A stretch of 64,000 nucleotides of DNA, taken from Pedobacter sp. L105. Its GTDB lineage: Bacteria; Bacteroidota; Bacteroidia; Sphingobacteriales; Sphingobacteriaceae. The DNA lies in the NCBI RefSeq assembly GCF_009765875.1, contig NZ_LMUP01000009.1, positions 325,700 to 389,699 of the forward strand, written 5' to 3'. How positions within the stretch are numbered: the first letter of the stretch is position 1; the number at the start of each line of letters is the position of its first letter. Position numbers and translations under genes: made by a program. Shown here one piece after another: positions 1 through 8,261 of this stretch. Under the pieces are notes generated by a model that was not told where the DNA came from, searched no databases, and saw only the letters and a list, made by a program, of their open reading frames with translations.

Positions 1-1988
1 ATATTGACTATCCAGGCGTGAAATTATTCGATAAAGATGCTGCCGCGCTCCGTGCATTATCATTAATCATCGGCCAGGGCAAGAACTCAATCCTTTACAA
101 AAATTTCACTAAGACCAGGAAAGCCACGCAAGCTTCTATGACCTCTGAAAATAACGAACTGGCAGGCGATATTTCCATTCAAGTGGTACCTTATCCGGGG
201 GGAACGTTAGCGGAGATGAAAGCGATGATTGACTCATCATTTGCCGAATTTGAAAAGAACGGTATTACTGATGACGACCTTGCCCGCTTTAAAGGTAAGG
301 CAGAGTCCAGCTTTATCAACTCCCTGGCAAGCGTTTCAGGAAAGGTAAATGAACTGGCCGAAGATCAGACTTTTACCGGTAATCCAAACCAGATCGGTAA
401 AAAAATGGATGATATTCGGAAGGTTACAAAAGCCGATGTAATGCGTGTTTATTCACAGTATATTAAAGGGAAAGCATCAGTAATTTTAAGTATATTGCCT
501 AAGGGCAGTCCAATTAAGCCAGTTGCACCTGATAATTACACTGTTGAAAAAAATGGATATACAGCACCTGATTACGGTTATGCCGGGCTTATGTACCATA
601 AAGCCAAAGACAGTTACGACCGTAATGTTCAACCTCCGGCAGGTCCAAACCCTACGATTAAAGTACCGGCTTTCTGGACAGCCAAAACACCTAATGGTAT
701 CAAAATGATTGGTTCCTTTACCAACGAGATACCTCAAATCAGCTTAACGCTTTCTATAAAAGGCGGTGGTTTAATGGCTTCTATCGATCCGTCAAAAGCA
801 GGTTTGCCAAACATTGTAGGGCAGATGTTAAATGATGAAACGCAAAGTTATACAGCTGAAAAAATGGGCGCGGCACTTGAAAAATTAGGTAGCAGTATCT
901 ACGTGTTTGCATCTGCCGAAGAAACATCATTTTACGTTTATACCGTATCTAAAAACCTCGATGCTACCCTAGCCTTACTGCAGGAACGTTTGTTGCATCC
1001 TAAGTTTACACAGGAATCGCTTGACCGCATAAAGAAGCAGGCTATCCAGGGTTTTCAAACCGCCAAAACCCAACCGGCCAATGTTGCAAGCGTCCTTTAT
1101 GGTAAAATTCTGTATGGTAAGGACAACATTCGCACCTACGGCTTATCCGGTAATGAAAAAACCATTCAGCATATAACCCTAACTGATGTGCAGGCTTATT
1201 ACGATAAGTATTTTGCCCCCAACGTGGCATCACTTGTTGTGGTAGGTAATGTTAGTGAAGAAGGCATTAAAGGTAAGCTGGAATTTTTAAACAGCTGGAA
1301 GGAAAAACAAGTGGATGTTCCCGCAGCAAATTTAGCGGCAAACCAACTTCCTGAAAATACTTTGTACCTGGTTGATATGCCACACGCAGCACAATCAGAG
1401 ATCCGTATTGGTTACCTAACCGGCTTGAATTACGATGCTACAGGTACTTATTATCGTTTGGGTATTGCGAACTATCCGTTAGGCGGCGGATTTAATAGTC
1501 GTTTAAATATCGACCTGCGCGAAGAAAAAGGATGGACGTATGGTGCAGATTCGGGATTTTCATCAGGCAAATCTGGCGGCGTTTTCACTGCCTCGTCGGC
1601 AGTAAGGGCTTCATCGACTGATAGTGCTGTAACTGAGTTTATAAAAGATATCAGGGACTATGCAGATCATGGGATTACACCGGATGAATTGACGTTCACA
1701 AAAAGTTCAATAGGCCAGGCTGATGCGCGGAAATATGAAACCAATGATCAGAAAGCAGGGTTCCTGGCACGCATACAACAATATGACTTAAAACCCGGTT
1801 TTATAACTGAAGAAAACAAGATACTGACCGGCATTAGCAAAGCTGAAATTGACGAACTGGCCAGGAAATACCTGAACGTTGGCAAAATGGCGATTTTAGT
1901 AGTTGGTGATAAAGAAAAAATAATGCCCGGTCTGCAAAAATCAGGCTATACTATAATTGAGCTTGATGCGGATGGAAATATAAAATAA
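1..1988 (+). CDS. M16 family zinc peptidase, 3' part only (cut by window edge)
   Basis: The frame is open from the first bases of the window, so the gene begins upstream. A GTG at position 18 only mimics a start. About 661 residues remain of a family that usually has about 940, so the first N-terminal domain with the HxxEH zinc motif is outside the window. What is visible is the end of the first M16 half followed by the C-terminal half, with the typical stretch GGGFNSRLNIDLREEKGWTY near residues 490-510 and repeats of the VVVGNV type. Known members are periplasmic pitrilysin-like peptidases that degrade short peptides. It is of a different subtype from the complete M16 peptidase at 44361-47192. 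The family call is firm; activity cannot be judged without the missing part. Confidence 0.88.
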   Translation, partial: IDYPGVKLFDKDAAALRALSLIIGQGKNSILYKNFTKTRKATQASMTSENNELAGDISIQVVPYPGGTLAEMKAMIDSSFAEFEKNGITDDDLARFKGKAESSFINSLASVSGKVNELAEDQTFTGNPNQIGKKMDDIRKVTKADVMRVYSQYIKGKASVILSILPKGSPIKPVAPDNYTVEKNGYTAPDYGYAGLMYHKAKDSYDRNVQPPAGPNPTIKVPAFWTAKTPNGIKMIGSFTNEIPQISLTLSIKGGGLMASIDPSKAGLPNIVGQMLNDETQSYTAEKMGAALEKLGSSIYVFASAEETSFYVYTVSKNLDATLALLQERLLHPKFTQESLDRIKKQAIQGFQTAKTQPANVASVLYGKILYGKDNIRTYGLSGNEKTIQHITLTDVQAYYDKYFAPNVASLVVVGNVSEEGIKGKLEFLNSWKEKQVDVPAANLAANQLPENTLYLVDMPHAAQSEIRIGYLTGLNYDATGTYYRLGIANYPLGGGFNSRLNIDLREEKGWTYGADSGFSSGKSGGVFTASSAVRASSTDSAVTEFIKDIRDYADHGITPDELTFTKSSIGQADARKYETNDQKAGFLARIQQYDLKPGFITEENKILTGISKAEIDELARKYLNVGKMAILVVGDKEKIMPGLQKSGYTIIELDADGNIK

Positions 1989-2171
1989 ATTGATTTAATA
2001 GTATTTCATATCAAGAAACATCAATAGCATCGCTTCCATAGCGGGGGTTATGCGCGAGAACAGGGTATTCATTTGGAGGCTATCTTCATTTTGGTTACGA
2101 TCCCGTCCGATTTAGTTAAATTATAAAATCTGAAGCGCTGCACCTTTGTGATGTAAATAACAACCGAAACT

Positions 2172-2999
2172 ATGAAGACTATTTTTATCACCGGTGCATC
2201 AACCGGATTAGGCAAATCAACTGCTAAATTATTTCATGCCCAGGGATGGAAAGTAATTGCTACTATGCGCAAGCCAGAGCAGGAGACGGAATTAAATCAT
2301 TTGGAAAATGTAACCTTGCTGCCTCTTGATATTACCAACATTGAACAAATCAGGCAAACGGTACAACGAGCCATCAGCTTGGGCGACATAGATGTTGTTT
2401 TTAACAATGCAGGCTTCGGGCTGATTGGTCCGGTAGAATCCAATAGCGAAGAGCAGATCAGGGCACAATTTGAAACTAATTTTTTTGGAACAGTTTGGGT
2501 TATTCAGGAATTTATTCCTTACTTTAAAAGTAAACAGGGTGGTTTGTTTATTAACACCACCTCGTTGTGCGGTTTAACATCCAACCCGCAGTCTGCTATT
2601 TACAATGCCTCAAAATGGGCATTACAAGGACTCGCAGAAAGTATGTCTTATGACCTTGCGCAATTTGGTATAGGCATCAAAAATGTGGCTCCTGGAGGGA
2701 TTAAGACGGAATTTACCAAAGCAATGCAAGTAACAGAGGATAAGGCCTATGCGGCCACAATGGCGAAAATGATGGAAGGGTTTCAGGATGGCACTCTGAT
2801 GGAATTTACTAATCCGGATGTGATAGCAGAAGTGGTTTACTGTGCTGCAACCGATGGAAAAGATCAGTTAACTTATCCCGCAGGAAACGATGCAGTACGG
2901 ATATATGCTAAACGACTTGCACAGGGGCCGGAAGCCTTTCGTATAGAACTGAGAGCTTACCTTAACCTGCAAAGCCCATATAAAGCAGTTACAGTTTAA
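2172..2999 (+). CDS. short-chain dehydrogenase/reductase (SDR)
   Basis: A 275-residue classical SDR with the NAD(P)-binding motif TGASTGLG at residues 7-14, the NNAG motif near residue 78 and the catalytic pair YxxxK (Tyr about 144, Lys about 148) in YNASK. Such enzymes oxidise or reduce small carbonyl and hydroxyl compounds in the cytoplasm; the substrate cannot be read from the sequence. The gene is followed after 58 bp by an AraC-family regulator on the same strand (broken, see next entry), the same enzyme-plus-regulator layout seen several times in this window. A weak promoter -7 element, CACCTTTG, lies at about 2141-2148. Confidence 0.9.
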   Translation: MKTIFITGASTGLGKSTAKLFHAQGWKVIATMRKPEQETELNHLENVTLLPLDITNIEQIRQTVQRAISLGDIDVVFNNAGFGLIGPVESNSEEQIRAQFETNFFGTVWVIQEFIPYFKSKQGGLFINTTSLCGLTSNPQSAIYNASKWALQGLAESMSYDLAQFGIGIKNVAPGGIKTEFTKAMQVTEDKAYAATMAKMMEGFQDGTLMEFTNPDVIAEVVYCAATDGKDQLTYPAGNDAVRIYAKRLAQGPEAFRIELRAYLNLQSPYKAVTV

Positions 3000-3057
3000 A
3001 TTTGATGATAAGGATAGAGGGAACATATTTTCCTCTATTCTTTTTAGCCTTTTCAAT

Positions 3058-3974
3058 ATGAAAACACCAACAAAACAACCGATTTTATTTAACTCTATTT
3101 CGGCGTTGCATCAGGCGCTTGGACTACCCAAACCACTGCATCCGCTGATCAGTTTGGTGGACTATGGTGATGTCAAAGCTGATACAGCAGATTTACAAAA
3201 GGGAATGGTATTCAATTTTTATAAAATTTCCTACAAGAGGAATTTTATAGGAAAAATAAAATATGGGCAAAGCCATTATGACTTTGACGAAGGGGGATTG
3301 TCATTTTTTTCGCCTAACCAGGTAATCACTGCGGTAGAAGACGAAGCAGACTATGGAGGTTATACGTTACTTATCCATCCCGATTTTATTCTGGGGCATC
3401 CCCTTGGGCAAAACATTAAGAACTATGGTTTTTTGAGTACTCGGTAACAGAGGCTTTATACCTTTCTGATAGAGAAAAGAAGGTGATTATAGGAATATTT
3501 GAAAACATAGGTGCCGAACTTGAATCTGCTATTGATCAGATCAGCCAGGACGTTCTTGTCTCACAGGTGGAGCTACTCCTGAATTACAGTAAACGTTTTT
3601 ATACCAGGCAATTTATTACACGAAAAACCGGAAGCAGTGATTTACTGGTACGCTTTGACTCGTTATTATCTGAATACTTTAATGGCGACCAACCATCGCT
3701 GACCGGTTTACCGACCGTGGCCCAACTCGCCAGCCCGCTAAATGTTTCCCCACATTATCTTAGTGATATGTTAAGGACCACAACAGGGCAGAATACGCAG
3801 CAGCATATTCATGAGAAATTGATTGAAAGGGCTAAGGAGCTGTTATCTATATCTAATTTATCGATCAGTGAGATTGCCTATAAACTAGGCTTTGAACATC
3901 CACAATCATTTAACAGAATGTTCAAGAAAAAAACAAATGTATCGCCACTTGATTTTAGAAATTCATTTAGCTAG
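3058..3974 (+). pseudogene. AraC-family regulator broken by a one-base frameshift
   Basis: Two reading frames, 3058-3447 and a second one open to 3974, together make one AraC-type regulator of about 305 residues. The first carries the N-terminal sensing domain (DFDEGGLSFFSPNQV), the second the two helix-turn-helix motifs (LSISEIAYKLGFEHPQSFNRMFKK). The homologues at 13049 and 20696 (minus) read straight through this point with an FFxY(S/E)V motif. Here the run of T at 3429-3434 has six bases, and one more T would restore FFEYSVTEALYLS. The break can be a real mutation or a homopolymer sequencing error. The zero-frame heptamer T TTT TTG is also a classical -1 slippery sequence, so low-level full-length product cannot be excluded. 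Confidence 0.85.
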
Positions 3975-4080
3975 CCAGGATTTGAATAACAGATTAACAT
4001 TTACAATTTAAATTTACGTATTGAAGGTTATATAAACCCCTGAAAATACCATGGTCTGGAATTAAAATAGGGTAGGTTCA

Positions 4081-4143
4081 GTGTTCAATTGTAAAAAAAG
4101 GGCAGCTTCTATTACAATTGCCCTTTCTTTTACAATTGAACAC
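4081..4143. terminator. long bidirectional hairpin between convergent genes
   Basis: The arms 4081-4104 and 4119-4143 pair over 24 bp with a single bulged C, around a 14-nt loop. The outer arm begins GTGTTCAATTGTAAAA and is matched perfectly on the other side. Runs of A and T inside the stem would give a U-rich transcript in both directions. It lies between the AraC pseudogene and the SnoaL-like gene, which converge here. The stem is longer than most intrinsic terminators. Confidence 0.6.
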
Positions 4144-4198
4144 GACTTCACTAAGCGCTTTTGCAAAGGACTTAATGAAGGGCATGCCCAGATAAAAG

Positions 4199-4534
4199 CT
4201 AAATCAGATCTGCTAATACAAATTCAATCTTTCCGCCATTAAACTTAAAATCAAAAGTTCCCCCGAGCTTACCTTCAGGAAAATCTCCTGTAAACTCGAC
4301 CTCTAAATGTGCCTGATGATCATCTTTTACAATGAGTTCCACTTTTTTGACTTGTGTTTTATAACCGATAAAGTAGCTTTCAAAATATTCCCTTATACCT
4401 TTTTTTTTGTTAAATTTCCTGCCAACAGAAGGATCGTCCAAAACGGCATTTTCCGTATAGAACTCTAAATATTTTGCTGTATCATAACTGTTGCTAACCG
4501 AAATCCACTCTTCGATAAATTTTTCTATGTCCAT
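4199..4534 (-). CDS. SnoaL-like / NTF2-fold protein
   Basis: A 111-residue protein opening with the pattern of NTF2-fold proteins: FIEEWISVSNSYDTAKYLEFYTENAVLDDPS, then a curved sheet ending LGGTFDFKFNGGKIEFVLADLI. Family members are small cone-shaped proteins that bind or isomerise small hydrophobic ligands, or have no known activity. There is no signal peptide, so it is probably cytoplasmic. It stands alone, reads towards the hairpin at 4081-4143, and shares no obvious operon with the HxlR gene upstream on the same strand 306 bp away. The specific role is unknown. Confidence 0.75.
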   Translation of the reverse strand: MDIEKFIEEWISVSNSYDTAKYLEFYTENAVLDDPSVGRKFNKKKGIREYFESYFIGYKTQVKKVELIVKDDHQAHLEVEFTGDFPEGKLGGTFDFKFNGGKIEFVLADLI

Positions 4535-4708
4535 AGTTATTCATTTTAAGAGAAAAGACTACATAGACCTTTCTTTGACAAAATTGAGTATTTCATGCAA
4601 CTAAAAATTCACTAAAATGGATGGTTACGTAGCCGTTTTGAAGAATAGCACTATCAGGGTTGAATTTAGTTAGTTACCCTAAGGTAATCTGGGAATTTTA
4701 GGTTAGAT

Positions 4709-4743
4709 TGAAATCCCCTGCAACAAAATGCCAGGGGATTTCA
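4709..4743. terminator. hairpin in the gap between the SnoaL-like and HxlR genes
   Basis: The gap 4535-4839 holds no recognisable gene. Inside it TGAAATCCCCTG (4709-4720) pairs perfectly with 4732-4743 across an 11-nt loop. On the plus strand it is followed by ATTTTAT. It most likely ends transcription of the HxlR gene on the minus strand, or of a lost plus-strand gene. Confidence 0.6.
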
Positions 4744-4839
4744 TTTTATACATAAATTTCAAAAAATGAAAGACAATGGGACGGCTTTTGCTTATTGAAT
4801 TAAAAAAGATAACAGGCTGATTTAATAACTATTATAAAT

Positions 4840-5199
4840 TTAAAGTATCTGCCAACTTATCTCCCATTGGTGCAGGTCATTTATAATTTTAAGTAGTTCC
4901 TCTCCTTTTTTTGTAGTGGTATAGGTTATCTGTTGAGGTACGGTATCCTGTATCGTTGTTTTATCTACAAGTTCATCCACCATTAATTCTGACAGCCGTT
5001 TAGCTAATATCTGATCAGAAATAGAGGGGAAAGCTAATTTTAATAAACTGAATTGATTTGTCCCCTGTTTTATGCTGTGTAAGATCTGCATTTTCCATCT
5101 TGGACTGATGTTCCTTAATGTTTCATTCACCTCACATGACTTATGTAGGATCTGAATATTACAAGCATTGCTGGTGCCATTTTTTAGTTTACTTGCCAT
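4840..5199 (-). CDS. HxlR-family transcriptional regulator
   Basis: A winged-helix regulator of the HxlR/MarR-like type. The core is CEVNETLRNISPRWKMQIL followed by the recognition helix region SISDQILAKRLSELMVDELV and a basic wing (ITYTTTKKGEELL). An upstream start at 5223 is possible, but the ATG at 5199 (MASKLKNG) fits family length (about 120 residues) and leaves the intergenic dyad at 5219-5234 free. HxlR proteins are dimeric, often respond to reactive carbonyls, quinones or thiol stress through an N-terminal Cys, and usually control the divergent neighbour. Cysteines lie here near residues 13 and 22. The divergent target is the secreted alpha/beta hydrolase at 5285. Confidence 0.88.
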   Translation of the reverse strand: MASKLKNGTSNACNIQILHKSCEVNETLRNISPRWKMQILHSIKQGTNQFSLLKLAFPSISDQILAKRLSELMVDELVDKTTIQDTVPQQITYTTTKKGEELLKIINDLHQWEISWQIL

Positions 5200-5218
5200 A
5201 GTTAAAATTATTGGTCGG

Positions 5219-5268
5219 CTCACTTTGGGGTGAGTTATTGTGGCTGTTTTCTGTAAAAGCTACGTTTG
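5219..5268 (+). promoter_or_regulatory. promoter of the hydrolase gene with adjacent dyad
   Basis: A Bacteroidota promoter is clear: TTG at 5238-5240, a 20-bp spacer and TACGTTTG at 5261-5268, 16 nt before the ATG at 5285. Just upstream lies the dyad CTCAC-N6-GTGAG (5219-5234), a candidate HxlR operator shared with the divergent regulator. Confidence 0.65.
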
Positions 5269-5284
5269 CACAAAAATAATTAAT

Positions 5285-6091
5285 ATGAAAACTACAATAG
5301 TTAAATCAATCTCCTTTTATCTTCTGGTAATATGCATAGTGGGTAGCACAATCAGCTCTAATGCGCAAAATAAATCGCAGCAACCTGTTTTTGTGCTGGT
5401 ACATGGTGCCTGGCATGGTGGCTGGTGCTGGCAGAAAGTAAGTGAAAAACTTCGTGCTGAAGGAGATCTTGTCTATACACCTACACTTAGCGGGCTGGGT
5501 GAACACAAAAACATGTTGAATAAAGATGTTGATTTGAATACCCATATTACGGATATTGTAAACCTAATAATAGCGGAAGACCTTCATCATGTAATCCTGG
5601 TTGGGCATAGCTATGCTGGCGCAGTTATTACTGGTGTGGCAGACAGGATTCCGGAGCGGCTGGAAAAGCTGGTATATCTTGATGCCTTACTGGTAGATAA
5701 TGGCCAGAGTGCACTCTCTCTAAATCCTAAGGAAAGTCAGGATTTATTTACAAAAACAGCTATGGATTTTGATCAGGGACTGAGTATTCCATCCCCATCA
5801 AGTTCATGGTTCGGTCTAACAGACAGCATCGCCGTTCGATGGACAAACGACCGTTTAACCAGTCAGCCTTACAAAACATTTACCCAGCCTTTGGTTTTAA
5901 AACATCCTTATGGCAATCATTTACCCCTGATTTATATTGCCTGTCGAAATCCAGAATTAGCAGTGCTTGAACAGTTTGCTGATCAGGCCAAAAAGAGCAA
6001 GGCATGGAAATATTATGAGCTTAACACCGGCCATGATGCCATGATCAGCATGCCTGCCGAGCTTGCAACATTATTATCGACTTTCAAATAA
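5285..6091 (+). CDS. secreted alpha/beta hydrolase
   Basis: The start at 5285 is preferred over a TTG at 5240 because the promoter -7 box lies at 5261-5268 and a signal peptide then opens the protein (MKTTIVKSISFYLLVICIVG...SSNAQ). The mature part has the oxyanion motif HGAWHGGWCW, the nucleophile elbow GHSYAG (Ser) and the late His in NTGHDAM, the arrangement of the plant-type esterase/hydroxynitrile-lyase-like alpha/beta hydrolases. An acid residue is likely near YLDALL or in the segment after it. It would act on small esters or amides in the periplasm. It is divergent from an HxlR regulator, suggesting induction by a xenobiotic or stress signal. Confidence 0.88.
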   Translation: MKTTIVKSISFYLLVICIVGSTISSNAQNKSQQPVFVLVHGAWHGGWCWQKVSEKLRAEGDLVYTPTLSGLGEHKNMLNKDVDLNTHITDIVNLIIAEDLHHVILVGHSYAGAVITGVADRIPERLEKLVYLDALLVDNGQSALSLNPKESQDLFTKTAMDFDQGLSIPSPSSSWFGLTDSIAVRWTNDRLTSQPYKTFTQPLVLKHPYGNHLPLIYIACRNPELAVLEQFADQAKKSKAWKYYELNTGHDAMISMPAELATLLSTFK

Positions 6092-6168
6092 AACAGAGTT
6101 TACCAATCTATGTACTAACTTAGACGAGAATTTGTGATATCTATTGTTGTACAAGTTCGGATTTACAT

Positions 6169-6208
6169 ACCTATTCTAATGAATCTTTTATGATGCATTA
6201 GAATAGGT
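6169..6208. terminator. hairpin after the hydrolase gene
   Basis: ACCTATTCTAATG (6169-6181) pairs perfectly over 13 bp with 6196-6208 around a 14-nt loop. It is the only notable structure in 6092-6338 and probably ends the hydrolase transcript, though no clean T tract follows. Confidence 0.5.
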
Positions 6209-6338
6209 TAGGATTTAAAATAGCCTCGGATCGTCGCATGCTGTGTCAATGCATGCTTTGCTAAGTGGCCAATTTCTTTTAATTTAAGACGTAGATCATT
6301 ACTACATTTTTTAAACCACAGTACAAACAGACAAGGAC

Positions 6339-6746
6339 ATGATTACTTATCAGATTGAAGAAACAATTACCACCGAAGAATTTAGAGAAGTCTTAGTTAA
6401 CTCTACATTGGCGGAAAGAAGGCCGGTAGAAGAGCCTGAGCGACTTGCTGAAATGCTTAAATTTGCTAATCTAATCGCAACGGCGCGCGATAATGGAAAA
6501 CTGATCGGTATTTCCAGGTCGCTTACTGACTTTGTGTACTGCACTTATCTTTCAGACTTGGCCGTGGATCAGGCGTATCAGAAAACGGGCATCGGTAAGG
6601 AGCTGATCCGCATCACTAAGGCAAGAACTCCCCAGGCAAAACTTATCTTACTTGCAGCACCAAAAGCGGTAGGATACTACTCCAGGATAGGTATGGAAAA
6701 ATGGGAAGCGTGTTACGTTTTAGATCACGTTGAAAACTTGATCTAG
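6339..6746 (+). CDS. GNAT-family N-acetyltransferase
   Basis: A 135-residue acetyl-CoA-dependent N-acetyltransferase. The acetyl-CoA pyrophosphate loop is LAVDQAYQKTGIGKELI (Q/RxxGxG/A pattern, about residues 74-90), and the C-terminal half has VGYYSRIGMEKWEACYVLD, typical of GNATs of the PanZ/YjcF-like size. Acceptor unknown; these enzymes modify small amines, antibiotics or proteins. It stands alone, and its 3' end faces the HxlR gene at 6766 with only 19 bp between them. Confidence 0.85.
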   Translation: MITYQIEETITTEEFREVLVNSTLAERRPVEEPERLAEMLKFANLIATARDNGKLIGISRSLTDFVYCTYLSDLAVDQAYQKTGIGKELIRITKARTPQAKLILLAAPKAVGYYSRIGMEKWEACYVLDHVENLI

Positions 6747-6765
6747 TTGACTTGTATCTGTTTGG

Positions 6766-7134
6766 TTAGGAAACACCCAGATTAGCTTTGCTGATCTTTC
6801 TATGCTCAAGTGCCCATTCCATTAAACCTATTTCGCTTAGACCTTTTGCTGATTCAGTCAGCTCATATTTTATCAATACGCGCCCGGAATCGTCAACAGT
6901 CCGCTTAACCAAGCCACTCATTTCAAGGTCTTTGAGTTCCCTGGAAAGCATGCGGGAAGTTATAGCTGGTATCAATTTCTTTATTTCCGTAAATCGAATC
7001 TCCTGTGTATATAAAGCGCCCAAAATGAGTATTTTCCATTTTCCTGAAAAAACATTTAAAATTTCCAATAACGCTAAACCTTCTTCCGGCTTGCATTTTT
7101 TCAAATCTATTATAGTCTTGATATTTTGGTACAT
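6766..7134 (-). CDS. HxlR-family transcriptional regulator
   Basis: A 122-residue winged-helix regulator with the HxlR signature: an N-terminal Cys (KKCKPEEG), FSGKWKILILGAL, then RFTEIKKLIPAITSRMLSRELKDLEMSGLVKR as the DNA-binding helices and a wing ending KYELTESAKGL. The Cys near residue 13 matches the redox-sensing position known in this family (for example YodB). It is divergent from the ketopantoate-reductase-like gene at 7212, and a perfect 16-bp palindrome lies between them, so it probably represses both itself and that neighbour. Confidence 0.9.
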   Translation of the reverse strand: MYQNIKTIIDLKKCKPEEGLALLEILNVFSGKWKILILGALYTQEIRFTEIKKLIPAITSRMLSRELKDLEMSGLVKRTVDDSGRVLIKYELTESAKGLSEIGLMEWALEHRKISKANLGVS

Positions 7135-7152
7135 AAGGGGAAGCGGATGTCG

Positions 7153-7168
7153 GTATACTTAAGTATAC
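7153..7168. promoter_or_regulatory. perfect 16-bp palindrome, likely HxlR operator
   Basis: GTATACTTAAGTATAC sits in the 77-bp gap between the divergent HxlR and reductase genes. A looser second half (ACTTACCG at about 7180) repeats its flank. The size and position fit a dimeric winged-helix repressor. Confidence 0.6.
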
Positions 7169-7211
7169 TAATATATAATACTTACCGAAGTTAAACTACT
7201 TTAGCCAAATA

Positions 7212-8168
7212 ATGATAGAAAAAATGAAGATATTAATGTTTGGACGCGGCGTAATTTCGGTGCAGTACGGCTGGGCTTTTGAAAAAGCAGGTCATACCGT
7301 TGAGTTTTATGTAAGACCAGGTAGAAAGGCAGAATTTGGGAACACCCTTGTTTTGAAAATGTTAGATGCAAGAAAAAAAATTAAGGGTATTTTAGTAAAT
7401 GAAAATTGGAATATCACGCTGAGAGAAGATTTAGATTCAAATCACAATTATGACTTAATAATGGTGAGTGTTCAACATTATCAATTTAAAAAAGCAGCTG
7501 ATTTCCTGGCAGATAAAATTGGCAAGGCAACCCTGTTGATCTTCAATAATTTTTGGGAAGAGCCATTAGCGCAAACAGCACATTTGCCATTGAGCCAATT
7601 GGTTTGGGGCTTTCCACAGGCAGGCGGCGGGTTCGATAAAAAAGGAGTATTAAATTGCTCTTTGTTTGGCATAGTCAACATGGGCACTTTTAAAACAGCG
7701 CAAACCCAGCGAGGATTAGCAGTCATGGATTTGTTCAGATCATCGGGGTTTAGGATCAAAGAAATTGAAGATTTTCGTTCCTGGCTGTTTGCTCATTTTG
7801 CATTTAATGCTGCGCTACACCTTGAAAATTTGAAATCAACGACAGGCATGGAGTCGCTTATTGATATGCGGACTACAAAATATTGGGAAAATGTAATTTT
7901 AAACAGCAAAGAATTAATTCCCCTTTTAAAAGCCCGAAGTGTGGATCTAAAGGGAAATTCAGAATTAAAAGCCTTTAGTTTACCTCCCTGGTTGTTAAGT
8001 TTTATAATGAAAGGGGTTATTAAATTTTTACCATCTGTGAAGCAAATATTTACAGGGCACTCAAATGTTGAGGAGTTACGATCTTATTGCCACGACGTCT
8101 TATCAAAGGCAGAAGAATTGAAGATCAGTTTACCAAGGTTTGCGAAAGACAAAAATAAATTCCAGTAA
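7212..8168 (+). CDS. ketopantoate reductase-like NAD(P)-binding protein
   Basis: A 318-residue protein with an N-terminal Rossmann domain of the ApbA/PanE type (KILMFGRGVISVQYGWAFEKAGHTVEFYVR) and a helical C-terminal half. The usual third glycine of GxGxxG is replaced (GRGVIS), as in several paralogues that are not true PanE. Known PanE reduces ketopantoate to pantoate, but the substrate here is open because the gene lies away from pantothenate genes and next to a stress-type HxlR regulator. Translation may begin at 7212 or at the ATG at 7224 (MKILMFG). Confidence 0.78.
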   Translation: MIEKMKILMFGRGVISVQYGWAFEKAGHTVEFYVRPGRKAEFGNTLVLKMLDARKKIKGILVNENWNITLREDLDSNHNYDLIMVSVQHYQFKKAADFLADKIGKATLLIFNNFWEEPLAQTAHLPLSQLVWGFPQAGGGFDKKGVLNCSLFGIVNMGTFKTAQTQRGLAVMDLFRSSGFRIKEIEDFRSWLFAHFAFNAALHLENLKSTTGMESLIDMRTTKYWENVILNSKELIPLLKARSVDLKGNSELKAFSLPPWLLSFIMKGVIKFLPSVKQIFTGHSNVEELRSYCHDVLSKAEELKISLPRFAKDKNKFQ

Positions 8169-8210
8169 GGCCGAAAAAACAAAGCTTGGGTATAATATTT
8201 TCTATTTTAT

Positions 8211-8242
8211 TTTGAATGTATGTAGCAGGCTACGTATATTTG
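8211..8242 (+). promoter_or_regulatory. promoter of the GNAT gene at 8262
   Basis: TTTG at 8211-8214, a 20-bp spacer and TATATTTG at 8235-8242, 19 nt before the start codon: a near-consensus Bacteroidota sigma-A promoter. Confidence 0.7.
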
Positions 8243-8261
8243 AACTAAAATTATTATCACC

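Noticed and set aside
18..20. GTG at 18 as the start of the M16 gene
   Set aside because: The frame is open to the window edge and the protein lacks its N-terminal zinc domain, so the gene begins upstream.
1989..2171. Possible small gene or remnant between the M16 and SDR genes
   Set aside because: Short minus-strand frames exist but none resembles a protein family; the region more likely holds only the SDR promoter.
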